A stretch of 64,000 nt of DNA, taken from positions 7,514,330 to 7,578,329 of the forward strand of contig JARUPZ010000002.1 of the NCBI GenBank assembly GCA_031213475.1, written 5' to 3'. The notes under the pieces are model-generated. The model saw only the letters and a program-made list of their open reading frames with translations. It was not told the DNA's origin and made no database searches. A program made the position numbers and the translations under genes. The stretch is from Nereocystis luetkeana. Its lineage: Eukaryota; Sar; Phaeophyceae; Laminariales; Laminariaceae. Below, in pieces: positions 10,982 through 23,077 of the stretch (position 1 is the stretch's first letter; every line of letters begins with the position of its first letter).

Positions 10982-13690
10982 TGGATTGTATTGGGGTCGC
11001 AGGTGTGGGGAGGCACTCATTCGTTGCTTGCCTTAGTCATTTGGACATTGACTACGCACCCCTTTCGAGACGGAGCACCGTTTCTACTGCTAGCAGAGAC
11101 ACCTCCAACATTTGGGCGCAGGTTTGGTGGGGTGAAGCGTGGGCCCGAATAAGTTCACTCTGTTGTCGTGACGAGGCTCAGAAGACGCCGCCTTTTCTTC
11201 ACCTGTGGAATAGTTGCGTTTTGCTCCAATACTACAATACTACAGTTTTACCATGGGTTATTGCAGCATTTGGTCGTTTTGGTTTTCGCTCTTCGGTAAG
11301 ACTCGAGAAATGCATGTGAGGTCTCCATCTGGACAAGCGTGTGGGCGTGTGTTCGACCGCCCTACAGCGTGACTTGACCTACGTTATATCGGCAACTGAA
11401 TCCGGGATGATTTCGACCAACACTCAGCGCGCCGGGTTGTTAAATCACAAGATTTCAGTGATTCCCCAGGGAGGAAATGACAGCGTGGTGGGGCGGGTGT
11501 GCACCCCCGCTCCCCGGGAAGCAGCACCTATGTCTTCCCGCAGCGCCTGTCTCGACAATAGTTGGTACGAGTAGGAAAACTACCAAAAGCGGGCGATCTC
11601 AGTGTCAAGCTAGGGGTGGCACAGAACGGTGATTGTGCGATACTGCCACGCGTGCTACAAGGGTTTAGAGCCCCAGTGCCAGGTGAACGCGGTTTGACCC
11701 CTTGACTGACCATCCTTACACTATGACCATAGTAGCAAGGCCAAAAAGAGGCAATTGCAGGCCCAACAGAGACCGGTCTCCTTTTAAGACAACATGTTTG
11801 CCTTCGAAGGCGACTGCCCGGCTTGGCTGATGAATAGACGCTGCAGGCCCAGCGCTCACGTTGTTGACGCGGTTCTTTCTTCCAACTCAGTGGGCACCTC
11901 TCTCAACGATTGCTTGAAGCTGCCTCGAATCGTCCAGACGTCAGGCGCACACTGTTACACAGTACTGATATACTGTACCAGTTATTTTCTTGTTCGGGGT
12001 CTCGATAAGGCACATTTTGTATCCGATTGGTATCAGCCTTCCGCGGGGAATGCACAAATCTGTCACGGAACCAAACCTCTTCTGCGCCAAGCACACTCGT
12101 GAAGTGTATCGAAAACGGAACATACCTGGCAACTCCTCTTGGGCACGGGTACTACAGGAGTGCACTGTAACGCCGGAATGGGGTAACGTTCAACAACATG
12201 CTTGCGTGAGAAAAGCCATTGCTGGCCTACACGCTTGAGAGGCCCGGTGGCGCTTGGAACATTGAATTGCATGGTGCCGTGGCAAGTGTTCATCGCGAGT
12301 TTGTAGCTAGCAGCTGGTATTGGTCCTGATTGGTCCTGCTCAAACTTGCGATGCCCAGTACGCAGCCCCGCATTTCCAGGCTCCCGCTCCGTTAGCACGC
12401 CACCACCTCGAGGCAATCGCGGTGGTATCATACTATTAATAGGCACCAGGTATGATGTAAGAGTTAACCCCCTCTCGAGCCAAGCGGATCAGGTGTGTAG
12501 GGGAAGATGCATGTTCTGAGACCGAGCAAAAATAAAGAACATGAAGGATAAGAGCCGCAGCAGGCACCCCCGATGTACTTGGAGTACACGAGTATCAATA
12601 CGCACGCCTGTTTGAAGAGATTCAACAGTCTTCGTATTCGCGACGGAGACATTATCCTAGAACCCACCTTATTAAAAATAATTACAAGTGCGAGTGAACG
12701 GGTTGAGTTCTCACATATCCATATACTCGCATAAAAATACGACGCAACCTGCCTCCTCCGCAAGCCAACGACTCCCAGCTCGGTATGCACCCAAAGCCGG
12801 CGTCCGGATCGAATCGATCCCGACTACGGCGGCTGCGGCAGAACAACACGTGCGCCAACTGTCTTTCACAGAAGAATGCCGGACCAATCACGGGGCAGGA
12901 CATGAGCCCCAAAACAAATTTCGTCGCAAGCCGCCGACGCTGTAGTCACATGTCGTGGTCTGGTCAACCACAATATTCACGTCACTGCCCCACATTAAAG
13001 CAATGGATGAAAGAGGTGCCATGTTCGACGCTCCATCGATTCGCGCACACACCCTCCCCACCTCTGGAAGCATTTTTATCCCATTGCATTTTTTCGACGT
13101 GCTGCCTTTCCCCCCACCTCCACAGAACCTTCCGAGGGAAGAAACTTCGCCCCGCGAGTTGTTGGCGCGAGGAGCAAAGGTCGGAATTATCGACCTTGAG
13201 GAGTAGTGGTCGTTGTCGATACCTCACAAGCTGGCGGGCTTCATCACGTCCAGGAAGCGCTCGATCCTTACCGTCGCCCACACATCTCCCTGTTGAGGGA
13301 GAGGGGCAGGTTGCAAGGGGGTGGTGGTTGCACGTGAGGGCGGACGCCTCCAAAAATCAGAGTCTCGCATTTGGGGGAGCCTGCATCACGAGTACGTATA
13401 TGCTTGCACTTAAGCGGGGTTTGCACTGCTACGTACAGACTACGTACGAGTACTCCAACAGCACTACTACTCTGAGAATTGTTTCGAAGGTCTGTCGCCC
13501 CGCTCATGCTCTCAACGTTCGTTTAGACTATTGGCATATCGCTCATGCTCTCAACGTTCGTGTAGACATTTGGCGTATCTGGTATGCAGCAACCAAAACC
13601 AGAAAAGTGACGGGGTGGGATAGCACTGGGCCCAAAGCACAAAATACATATCAGGTACGATAGTGGGAAATCGTACCTACACTTTTTTTC
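10982..13690. other. Intergenic, with one possible terminal exon
   Basis: Mostly unexplained sequence. At 13131-13206 (+) a long pyrimidine tract and CCACAG precede an open stretch ending in a stop. It encodes NLPREETSPRELLARGAKVG and then IIDLEE, so it could be the last exon of a + strand gene whose other exons were not found. A 43-bp unit containing GCTCATGCTCTCAACGTTCG is duplicated in tandem at about 13501-13586. No other convincing exon was seen. Confidence 0.35.
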
Positions 13691-16276
13691 TTAGGCTAGT
13701 CGCCAACGGACCCTCCATGGCGCAGCTGCGATTGCACCGTCTGCATGTAACCCTGGACAGCAACCCCGACATCAAAATTCGGGTTTGTCCTCCGACTATT
13801 ACTGGACTTGCCTTTGTGAAAGGGTCGTTGTCCACAAAGGTCTGCGCCTCCTCTCGCGTAGCCTCCACCAGGAAGAAGCTGCCGATCATGTATTTGCCGT
13901 TTTCCTCCAACATTGGCCCCGCCGATATCTTCTTGATGAACGCCGGGTTTTCTGGGTTAGCTACACTCCCCTGGTACTCCTGAGGGTAGACGTCATGGGC
14001 GAGTAGAGCAGAGAGTGAAAAAATATGGCACATCTAGTCTATACAGGCACATCTATAAATACGCATACCAGGTATGATTCGTATGATGCGATACGTACAG
14101 ACTGTTGTAGCTCTACAAAGAAGGCACGTGTATATAGCGAGATACCAGGTACCAGTACAATATTATATCATACCCGGTATAATTTATCATACAAGTGGGG
14201 CTTCGCCGCGGCAGGTTGGCGCCCGCCTGCGGCTTGGCTCATGCCCGTAGTGGGGAAGAGACGTATAATCATAGCCACACAAAAGCAATCGTACTGCCAA
14301 GGGATGTACAGTAAAGTACGTGCATTCGAAAACTGATTGGTGGGAAGTACTGTTGTATGAAGAACGCCTCGGACGGCATTGCGAGGTATCGCGAAAATGG
14401 CTCTAAAATTACGTTTATCAAACCCCGAGGCTCGCTCACGGCGAAGCGCCAACAACATCGTCTTCGTATTTATTGACGGTATGTATTGCCGTATTAAGAA
14501 CACCTCGGGTGGCAGGTGTACAATGACGAACATAAGCAGCAACAGCAGAAGTATGCACACACAGCAGCAGATTCTCATACATAAATACCAGTACATACTG
14601 TACCTGGTAAACACGTATATACAGCAGTACCGAACAAGCATATTCGTAATTAAAACACTACTATTAATACCGGCAAGTACTCATACGATACCAACAACAA
14701 TAGCAAACATAAGTATCATACTATATGACGCACCTACCAAATATCATATTATACTAGTACCGCTGTATGATCAGCTGTGGTACTCGTACGTGTATATGGG
14801 CATCAGCAGGAAGTAGTCCATAAAAATCCAGTGTCCTGGACATAAAACCGGAATCTTGGGAGCTTGCGTGTAGATCATGGGACAACTATAAATGCAGTAG
14901 GACTCCGAGTACGTATGTTAATCCCGAACAACCTAGATTTTTGCAACAAGAAAAACAAGAGGCAAGCTCTCGATCATCATACATTGTTGATGAAAGTTGC
15001 AGCGTTCACCGCCCGCATGTTCACGGCACGAGCGCACGTGAGGTCTTGCCCGCTGCAAAGCAGGCCAGTGGGCACGTTTGCGCATGAATCGACCGAAAAC
15101 GTTCACCGCCTCGCGAGACAACGTCCCGACATGCTCATGTGTAGATCGCAATGCCCATAGAGGCAATTATCCCGCAGGGGACTGTAAAAAACATGCAGGG
15201 CGAGCCTGTCCTAAATGCATGAAATCTTCAAGAACACACGCCCGCGAGACACGAGGCCGCCCTTGGCAGAGTGGGCAGCGTAGGGGTCGGTGAGCACGAT
15301 GAGTGAGTTTCGGGCCGAAAGATGCACCTCATCACGAGGTATCGCGAAAACGGCTCAAAATTACATTTAAGAAATGCCGAGACTCGCTCTCGGCGGAGCA
15401 CCAACAATACTCTACATGTATTTATTCGTATCATGTGATATGTGTGAGCATCAGGGTTATATCCACTCTGCTCTTTTTAAGAAATAATTGTACTTTTTTC
15501 TTTAGTGCTTCATGCATTCTTAATTTTCGCCCAGATATGTCGTTACGTATCATATGCTCCTAACAAAGTCAGATATGCTACGGTGGTTCCCAGAGTTGAG
15601 AGCGCCCAGATAAGAACATTCTGGAGTTAAGAGCGGTCAAAACGGCGTATCCCACCTATAATTAAAGCTATACTCGAAGTATATTGCCCACTACAGATAA
15701 AAGCAATACTCCGTTTCATATGCAGTTAACCCTTCTAGACCTGCAGTCCCGTTTCGGAGACAAACCACTCAAATTAAAAGTAGTATGTCCCTAAAACGGG
15801 ACTGCGGTCCTAAAATGGTCAAGAGCGCGACTTTCCGCTTGTAACGGGGTGCTTTTGAGTCGGGATGCCCATTGCTATACTTGAATGCCAAAAAAACAGC
15901 AGCTACGCGGCTTAAATACATCCAAATGATGCGGAATGCTACGAAGAAAGCCTAGCGAACATGGACCAGAAAACTGCCTGCCTACCTGTGGTGATAGGTG
16001 GGGAGCTGGTGTGGGGCAAAACAGCGGTAGCTTCATGTCAGCTGTGAACGTATCATTTTATTCGAGAAAATACCTGATCCGTGGGCTGAAGTAACGTAAC
16101 ACCAAAACAGCGGGAAAAACAAACAGAACGAAAGGCGGGACGTGGGACGTCGTTTCGCTTACTCACTTTATGCGCAGGGTAGTTGCCCATGCGCTTCGTC
16201 GAGCCTCCCCGAGGTTCCCCCTCGACTCGGCCGACGGACGCGTCATCCACGCAGTGTATGGCGTACAGGTGTTTTT
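13691..16276 (-). CDS. YciI-like (YCII domain) protein, 5' exon missing
   Basis: Exons on the minus strand are 16276-16167, 13979-13808 and 13752-13691. The first begins in phase 1, so a start exon lies further upstream and was not found. Exon A gives HLYAIHCVDD and RMGNYPAHK. Exon B gives ISAGPMLEENGK, then IGSFFLVEATREEAQ and DNDPF. This is the ferredoxin-like YCII fold, with the family's conserved His and Asp (RPAHL- and NDPF-type motifs). Family members are small oligomeric proteins, some with weak peroxidase or dehalogenase-like chemistry; the substrate here is unknown. The last junction is ambiguous: a GT donor at 13807 gives KARLHADG with PWRVRW and a stop, while AAG|GCAAGT would be a GC-AG donor. 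The 2.2 kb first intron contains dispersed repeats. Confidence 0.65.
14382..14474 (+). repeat. Dispersed repeat, copy 1
   Basis: About 93 bp starting CGAGGTATCGCGAAAA and ending GTATTTATT, similar throughout to 15334-15424 with scattered substitutions. Both copies lie in the large intron of the YciI-like gene. Confidence 0.65.
15334..15424 (+). repeat. Dispersed repeat, copy 2
   Basis: Second copy of the block at 14382-14474. It shares CGAGGTATCGCGAAAA, an AAAATTACRTTTA block and a GCTCGCTCWCGGCG-like block. Same orientation, about 950 bp apart. Confidence 0.65.
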
Positions 16277-16739
16277 CTGAACAACACGTCGAACAAGCAG
16301 AAATAGTACGCTCGTTGAGGGCTCGATTTGGTGCAACAAATGAGCGACGGCTTTACAGCAGTAGAGTCTACTCGTAAATAATGGGGGACGGAGGGCGGAG
16401 GACAGGCTGGGTTGGGTATTCGGCTACCAGGCACGAGTATATGTTAACGTGTGTTCCTTATTCCACGGTATGGACAGATCGACAAGCCGGAAGCCTTCCC
16501 TCAGAAGGCACGTCGGTGTTAGAGGGACTCCTTGTAGATAAATATATTAGAACGAGATCACGCAGATCGAGGAGTGCGTCGGTGTGCAAACACGACATGA
16601 TTTAACACGTATCCTGCATCACAGGGTTTGTCTGTTGGGATACGACTTGGCATCTGTATATACCTTGTACGTACTCGTACCGTACCGGGTATTTGGTAAC
16701 AAAACGATTGTGTACGTAAGAAAAACGTGATCCCTACCG

Positions 16740-17165
16740 TCGCTATCGGTGTCTCAAGGGGCCGACGCCTGACACGTCTACTAATAGATCACCCTGGTGT
16801 ATATCGTATACTACACCAGGTAGAAGCCATAGAGGGGTTAACAATCTGACAATATAAACCACTTAACACATGTTACCATCCTATGCGTTGCGCGTTCGCG
16901 CCGTTGTTTGCGCATCGGTCTCGGGAACAAAAGTTGCTGTACGGCGGCATACCACAGCAGGCGGTTTGCAGTACCGCGATTGGAGAGGCGAGCTGCTTTG
17001 CGTGCTCTATTTTACCAACGAGAGATACTGGTGGGCTGGCGAGTGCCATAAATAGATAAATACAAGGTACCTGGTAGTCGATATGCATGCTCATTAGCTC
17101 CAGACATCGCAAGTCTACTCTGTAAACTGTGAACCATTCGTGCAGGTGCGTGGTTTGAGGATGTC
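16740..17165 (+). repeat. Segmental duplication, copy A
   Basis: Collinear with 17538-17905. Shared landmarks in order are CTATCGGT..TC with GGGCC, CCTGACAC, CTGACAATAT, a TGCGTTGCGC block, CTCCAGACATCG and GGTTTGAGGATG. Divergence is substantial, so the duplication is not recent. No coding sequence was recognised in either copy. Confidence 0.65.
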
Positions 17166-17352
17166 GCATACCCATACGAACACAGCCGCACGAGTGGGTA
17201 CGAGTGTACCAGTACATGATACTGGTACCTGGTATAGAGTACCAATTTCAACAACTACTTTACTACATACCAGGTGAACGTTATCACTATTATTCATACT
17301 GCTGCTGAAGCGAACGCACTCTGTCAACTCTTTCATTGCGCAAAAGTCTTGG

Positions 17353-17400
17353 GTCAGCGATGCGCGTCAGCGATGCGCGTCAGCGATGCGCGTCAGCGCA
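17353..17400 (+). repeat. 13-bp tandem repeat
   Basis: The unit GTCAGCGATGCGC is repeated about three and a half times without interruption. It lies in the spacer between the two duplicated segments. Confidence 0.85.
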
Positions 17401-17537
17401 GAATCGTTGTACTGGTAAGGTGGAACCAAAGCCAGTACCAGGTAACACGCAACAGCAGTTTGGTACTCCTGGTCTCCTGGTACGTACCAGGTACCACATA
17501 CCAGGTACACTACGAGTATTTATTTCGAAAGAAGATG

Positions 17538-17905
17538 AGCCTATCGGTTTCTGAAGGGCCCGACACCTGACACACCTAGTTTTTTTTTATGTAGCAGTCG
17601 TAGAGAGGCTAACTAACTGACAATATTCCGGCACAGCGGTATGCCACAAAGCTATTGCTGTACGTGTATATGACAAGGCGTACATGCGTTGCGCCTTCTG
17701 CACCCTTCCATATTTGCGTAGAGCATATCACAGAAGGTGGAAGGTTTGCAATGCCGTGACCGGAGGGGGAAGCAAGTGCTTTATAGGCCCTATTCTATCA
17801 TCCAGAGGAGCTGGGGGCCTGGCGGATATCGTAAGTGTTCGATCTGTATGCTCACCTCCAGACATCGTAAGGCTATTCCGTCCGTGCACTTGGTTTGAGG
17901 ATGAA
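17538..17905 (+). repeat. Segmental duplication, copy B
   Basis: Second copy of 16740-17165, about 800 bp downstream in the same orientation. It ends just before the region leading into the J-domain gene. Confidence 0.65.
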
Positions 17906-18148
17906 GGTTTCTTGTCAGCACTGCAGTCCTTGCAGCAAAGCACGCTATTTTCAAGGAGTTCGTAGTGACCTGCTAAGTCTTCTATTTGCAGCGGGGTAAT
18001 TAGAACGGTAACCCCGGGCGCACTTCACCTGGTATCTTTTACTCGCTCATACAAGGTATATCCATGTATTGCGCTCATCAAGTGTTACGAATAGCCAAGC
18101 TCTGGGTTGGGGACGGACTGGTGTCACTGGGTGAGCCCAGTGGTACCT

Positions 18149-21100
18149 ATGGAACGATGGCGAGGCTGGTCAAGTCAAAGGTCCGGGCGAAAAATCAGGT
18201 CAGACCGCAATAATAGTAACGGTCTCGGGCTCTGCTTGCTGGCGTTGACGATATCATCATGCTGGTACGGAGCGCTAGGTGTGACCGACTGCTCACGAGT
18301 CGCACCATACTTCCTAACTGCGGAACAGCGGGCAGCTCTATGTCAACAAGTGCATACTTCTGCCCCAGCGGATTGCGCACGGAGGGCTCGAACGGCACCG
18401 GGATTGACAGGCCTTCTGGTCGTCGAGCTGTGCTCTGGGGCAGTGAACGACCTTCCAGGGGTGTGCGTCGCCTCAATGTCCAGAAGCATCGCAGCGTATT
18501 TGTCCCCGGAGCTCAGGGTGGAAGTCTGCAGGGATGCTCGTTCGGACGTGAGACATAATGCTAGTGCATCATAGCTAGTCTCGCGGGATTTGGTATCATA
18601 TTGTACCATCTTCCTCTATGAGCAACACAACAGCGGCTACCTGTTCATACCGAAAAAAAAACACGGTTGACGCTGGTTGACTTCTTTGGATTGCAAACGT
18701 GATGTATTTTGTTGCTTGTTTAAGTGCTTTTACACTATTAATAATGTAGTAGTTGACTTTTCGTACGAGATCTTCCATAAATATACAAGCTTCAATTGTT
18801 GTATACCAGGTACCTGATACCTCCTGGTAATAGGTGCTCATATCGTATGTACCAGGTACTGGTTGGTATGGTCGGCGTCCCCGGTGGTTTGGTGGGTGGT
18901 CCACGTGCCTCTACTAAGATCAATCTCGTTCAAGTCTCACCGAGTGCATATTATACTCGTACGAGTACGAGTAAGGATTTTTTCTTGCATAAAAATTGAT
19001 TAGCTTTCCGGAAAGCGCGAAAGCGTGAGTTAGCAACATTCCATAAAAATCGAAGAGCAGTGGGAATGCTGAACTATGCGCGACTAAAATGAGGGCACGT
19101 CCCGGGGGGGAGAAGGGACGACACCTGTGCCCACGGTTTGTCCAGAAGAATACCGCTGAGGGTCAAACCTCCTACGAGTTATGCTGGAAAGTGGAAGTGG
19201 TGATTAAATATATATATAAAAAATACCACTACTAATGTAAGATGTAAACGGCGTTGACTTCGCACAGGGGTGCCGTCGTTTTTGAGCGCTCGTTTTCTCG
19301 ACAACGGTAAGGGTGCATAAAGTCGAACATTATAGTTTCAAAAGGCTCTCGACCAGATACTTCCGACAATGCCTTGCTCGATGATGAGAACCTCCCCGTT
19401 CTGAAAAAAACGAACGCTGAAAGGAGATCGCACCGCTGTCCGAACTCAACGCTCTTTACGATAGGTCAATAAGAAGAATGGCAACGGTGGCAGGTGAATG
19501 AATACCTGGGCGTTGCACATGAACGATAATTGGATACCGAGTATCATCTACCACTCAAAGTATATTTCCAGTGCTAATAGTGCATTTAAAAACACGGAAA
19601 CGACTCCTGGGTGCCATTCGATTCTGACCACCGGTCGTAACATCGAGCGGCCCAGTTGGCTACTCGTAACTCGTAACCTCTCGTCGGTCGGTGAATCATG
19701 TTCTGCTTGAAAAAAATGTAACCCCAGGATGGTTCCCCTTCGTTGATTTCTATAAAACCAGGCCCCTGCGAAGTGCGTCGAACACTCTAAACACTACAAA
19801 CGACAGGCGCAGCTGGTGGTCGACGTGTGCACGGGAGCGTCGAGTGTAGCGCCAGCCAGGTGTCTCGATCTTTTACCTCGAGCTGTTTCTCATGAGGCGG
19901 CGGTTAGCCTGTGTAACAGAGCGCAGACTGAAGGGCCTGCCAATTGTACCAATGCCCGAGGCCAGCTCAGCCATGGGTTAGAGTTGACCGCGAGGTTGTG
20001 CCAAGGCGCGGACAGTCAGGGGCCGGCTGATTGCTTTCGTCGGTCTACTCTAGGTTTCAAGCTTTCAACGGATGATCGTGCGGAGCTATGCATAGGCGCT
20101 AAAACGGATGCCCCGGCAAGGTACGATCCGCATTTTTTAATCCCGATCACGCCGGCGAAGAGATGTTCACCGACTGATGCGTAGCATATTCATGTTTGTC
20201 GCCGTGACCGTCACACGTCATGGAGTACTGCTGTAACTCCAAATACAGCATTTTCGGCATAATATAACGCGTGGGTGTTGTACCAGGTAAATGACAACAT
20301 TCTTCGACCTGACACGCAAAGGTGCAACGTAGTGCGAATACCTGATGGACACCTAATTGTATCGGGTCCTGCTCCTGTTTTCTCACTCCACGCGATCTCC
20401 AGGTGTGCCGGAAACATAAGAGATCGACGTCTGGAGCCCTTTGAGAGGGTCGCCCTGTGCCGCGGAGCATCTAGCACTGCCCCTGCCGTATGCCTTGCCT
20501 CCTTGCCACCCTCTTTGTCGTCTGAGAACCGCGTGACGTTGTGCCAAGGTGCCAAGGAATCGAACCCTACCGCTGCCGCTTTATGTCTCAAAGCGATGCC
20601 ACAAAACCTTCCGTCGACGATAGCCACCGCTCTTTGCCAAGGGGCAAGCGGCAGCAAGAGCGTCGAATGCGCCAAGATGGCCCGCCATACGGTTGGGGAT
20701 ACCGACGACATCGTGAAGCTGTGCCAGGGTGCTTCTTCGAGGGCTCCCGCTCACTGTGCCAAGGTAGCCTTTAGGACTGGCGTTGAAAAACATCTGGCTG
20801 CCATTTTGTGCTCTGGGTCAAGCTCACTGGCACCAGCGTTGTGTTTTGTTGCAGCACCCGCTCAGATTCCGGCAGAAATTCGTGTGGAGGCTTGCGCAGG
20901 GGCGCAGTCCGCCAGTCCAGGACACTGTATGATCGCAGCGATGCCGCGTGCACTCCACGCACCAGCAGGCGGGGCGGTGTGTCCGCTTGACCCCGAGGCT
21001 GGCAACCTTCCCCGAAGACGCCTTGAATATCGATTAGTGGGTCGGTTATGCCGCGAAGCATCCGATAACAGCCCAGCAGAATGCGCAAGATCGGCGCCGT

Positions 21101-22269
21101 CCCGACTGAGCGACGGCGAGGTAGAAGTCCTATGTGCGGCCACGAATATTCCGCAGGGGGAACCGACGGCGAAGTGTGCAGCCACAGCCCTGGCATCTGG
21201 CTTTAGTAGCAGAAACGCCGCGTCTCTCTGCCGTGGGGCCGGCTCGGACGCGCCCGCCGCCTGCGCAGCGATGATGGCGCTTCGGACAGGGGAAGCAGGG
21301 CGGCTTGCTGTTTGCACGGGGGCAATCAGCAACGCCCCCGCAAGGTGCGCGAACTCTGTTTCAGTTTCGAGAGCGCTCTCCGAGGTAGAAATTGCGGAGT
21401 GTAAGTCAGCCGTTCCCCAGCCGTCGGGACTCCATATCACCAACCTTGAGCACGAAGGTGAGGTGCTGTTTGTCGACCGGCCAATGCGCGCCACGCTCGA
21501 AGTCCGGGATCAGTGGGGCGGGGCAATACCATCGGACAGGTCGACAGTCGTACGTGCTTCTGTTGCTTTGCGCGGGTCCGACGGTGCCTCTGTGAACGCC
21601 GTGGGGCGCTTCAACACTTCTAGCGAAGGCCTTGTTCACTTCTCCCAACTATCGTTCAGCGGAGCCGGAAGCCTGACGCTCCAGTTCTCGATCGACGGGG
21701 GCGATGGGGGCAACACCCCCTTGGCAGCCGCTCTAGTGATCGTGGCAGAGACAGAGCATGGCGTCGTTGCCCGACGCTGCGGTCGAATATTCAGGCAGCT
21801 TGCCTGCCCCTCAGAGGCCGAAGGAGAACGAGCGGACAGGGGGGCGAGGGGGCACCCCGGGCCCCTATGCACAGAAGCAGTTTCGATTGTGTCTGGAGGA
21901 AGTACTGCCGCATGGCAGGTGCTATCCTGCGAGCAAGTTCTAGAAGAAAACGGGGTCCACGTCACATACCTCCCTCGGGGCACAAGCTCGCTAAATGCTT
22001 GGCTGTGGTACCACCCTGGCATCGAGGTGTTGGAGACGGGCGCAGGGCTGCCTTCTCGGAGTCAACCTGCGTGGGAAACGCTTGGTGTGGAGCGGGGTGC
22101 GCATTCTCGGGAAGTACGACGAGCTTACTACCGCCAGTCGCTGCTTTGGCATCCAGACCGTTGGGTGCGGCATAAAATGCACTCTACGCGAGCCCAGGAG
22201 GTGTTCGAGATCGTCAGCGAGGCCTACGCGTGGATGGCCAATGAAGCAACCAATGGCCAGAAAGAATAA
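18149..22269 (+). CDS. Cys-repeat, Ig-like and J-domain protein (874 aa)
   Basis: Exons are 18149-18547, 19762-20120 and 20403-22269. The phases agree and the coding length is exactly 875 codons. Residues 25-44 (GLGLCLLALTISSCW) are a membrane anchor or late signal peptide. Residues 48-590 carry about 17 repeats of roughly 30-40 residues with core LCxGAxSxAPAxC and a spacer often containing LS, plus two decayed units; both introns interrupt this core. Residues 595-700 look like an Ig/filamin-type beta sandwich (LEVRDQWGGAI, GLVHFSQLSF, LTLQFSIDG). A Cys-containing linker leads to a J domain at 808-874 with WETLGV, YYRQSLLWHPDRW (HPD at 836-838) and FEIVSEAYAW. J domains recruit and stimulate Hsp70. 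With the N-terminal anchor, a secretory-pathway location is inferred. The paired Cys could form disulfides. I know no named family with this layout. Confidence 0.8.
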
Positions 22270-23077
22270 GGCGTCGTAGAGAGACAACTCTCAAATTTGA
22301 TGCGTGTACTCGTATTGAGTGCTATCAAAGTTCCACAAGAACGCACAAGTAAAATAAGCAGAGCCGCCTGTTGACGTCGTTCCAATGCTTTGATGCGCAA
22401 AGCAAAAACAAAAAAACTGGGATGCATTTTAAGTGCGAGCATTCCAGGTACGGCCACTGCCATGGTAGCAGCTCAAACGCTTGGAACGTTCAGTACCCAT
22501 TCAATGCTGCTACACTAACCATGGAACATCTACGAGCGCAGTGACAGGCTGGAGCCTGGGTTTGGGTTGACCAGAGACACTATGAACAGGTCACCACCTC
22601 CAAAAACACACCAGGAATATATTCGAGCCTAAGCAATGCCTACAGTTAACTCTCCCCCTCCCAAAAGGAATATCCCACAAGAAAAAGTCGTGGTTGTGGT
22701 GCAGCCCCAAGTAGACAGTGTCTCTCCCCGCAAAATTGGAATAACCCACAAAAAAACAATCGCCGTTGTGGTGCAGCCCCAAGGGAAAGTGGCCGTCGCC
22801 AGCGACGAGCGGACCGGATGTGTCGCCACGCGCAAGGGTGCAAACAACGAAGCAATCTTCTGCGATTTAGGAACGTTTGGTAGGCGCCTCCGCCGCGTGT
22901 ACTGGTCTTGCGAAATTGTCGGAGAAGGCAACGAGAAAAATGCAGGCTTACCATACTCCTACCGCAACACGCGCATCGGCCTAAAATGTAGCAGGTGCAA
23001 TCGATCCTACGTCATGCTTTCGCTATTAGCAAGACCGCCAGCCTATGCGAAGGACGCTTTGAAGCTTCCTGGTTCAT
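22270..23077. other. Convergent intergenic spacer with a short tandem repeat
   Basis: Lies between the 3' ends of the J-domain gene (+) and the dehydrogenase gene (-). At about 22667-22785 a block containing GGAATA..CCCACAA and GTTGTGGTGCAGCCCCAAG is duplicated in tandem. A 155-codon open frame over it (from 22636) has no recognisable motif and is probably not a gene. Confidence 0.5.

Noticed and set aside
12785-13663. 292-codon + frame
   Set aside because: No motif, Cys/Arg/Ser-rich by composition, and it overlaps a better terminal-exon candidate in another frame.
20211-21494. Long minus-strand frames opposite the Cys-repeat gene
   Set aside because: Shadows; the + strand carries the repeat pattern, the J domain and agreeing splice phases.
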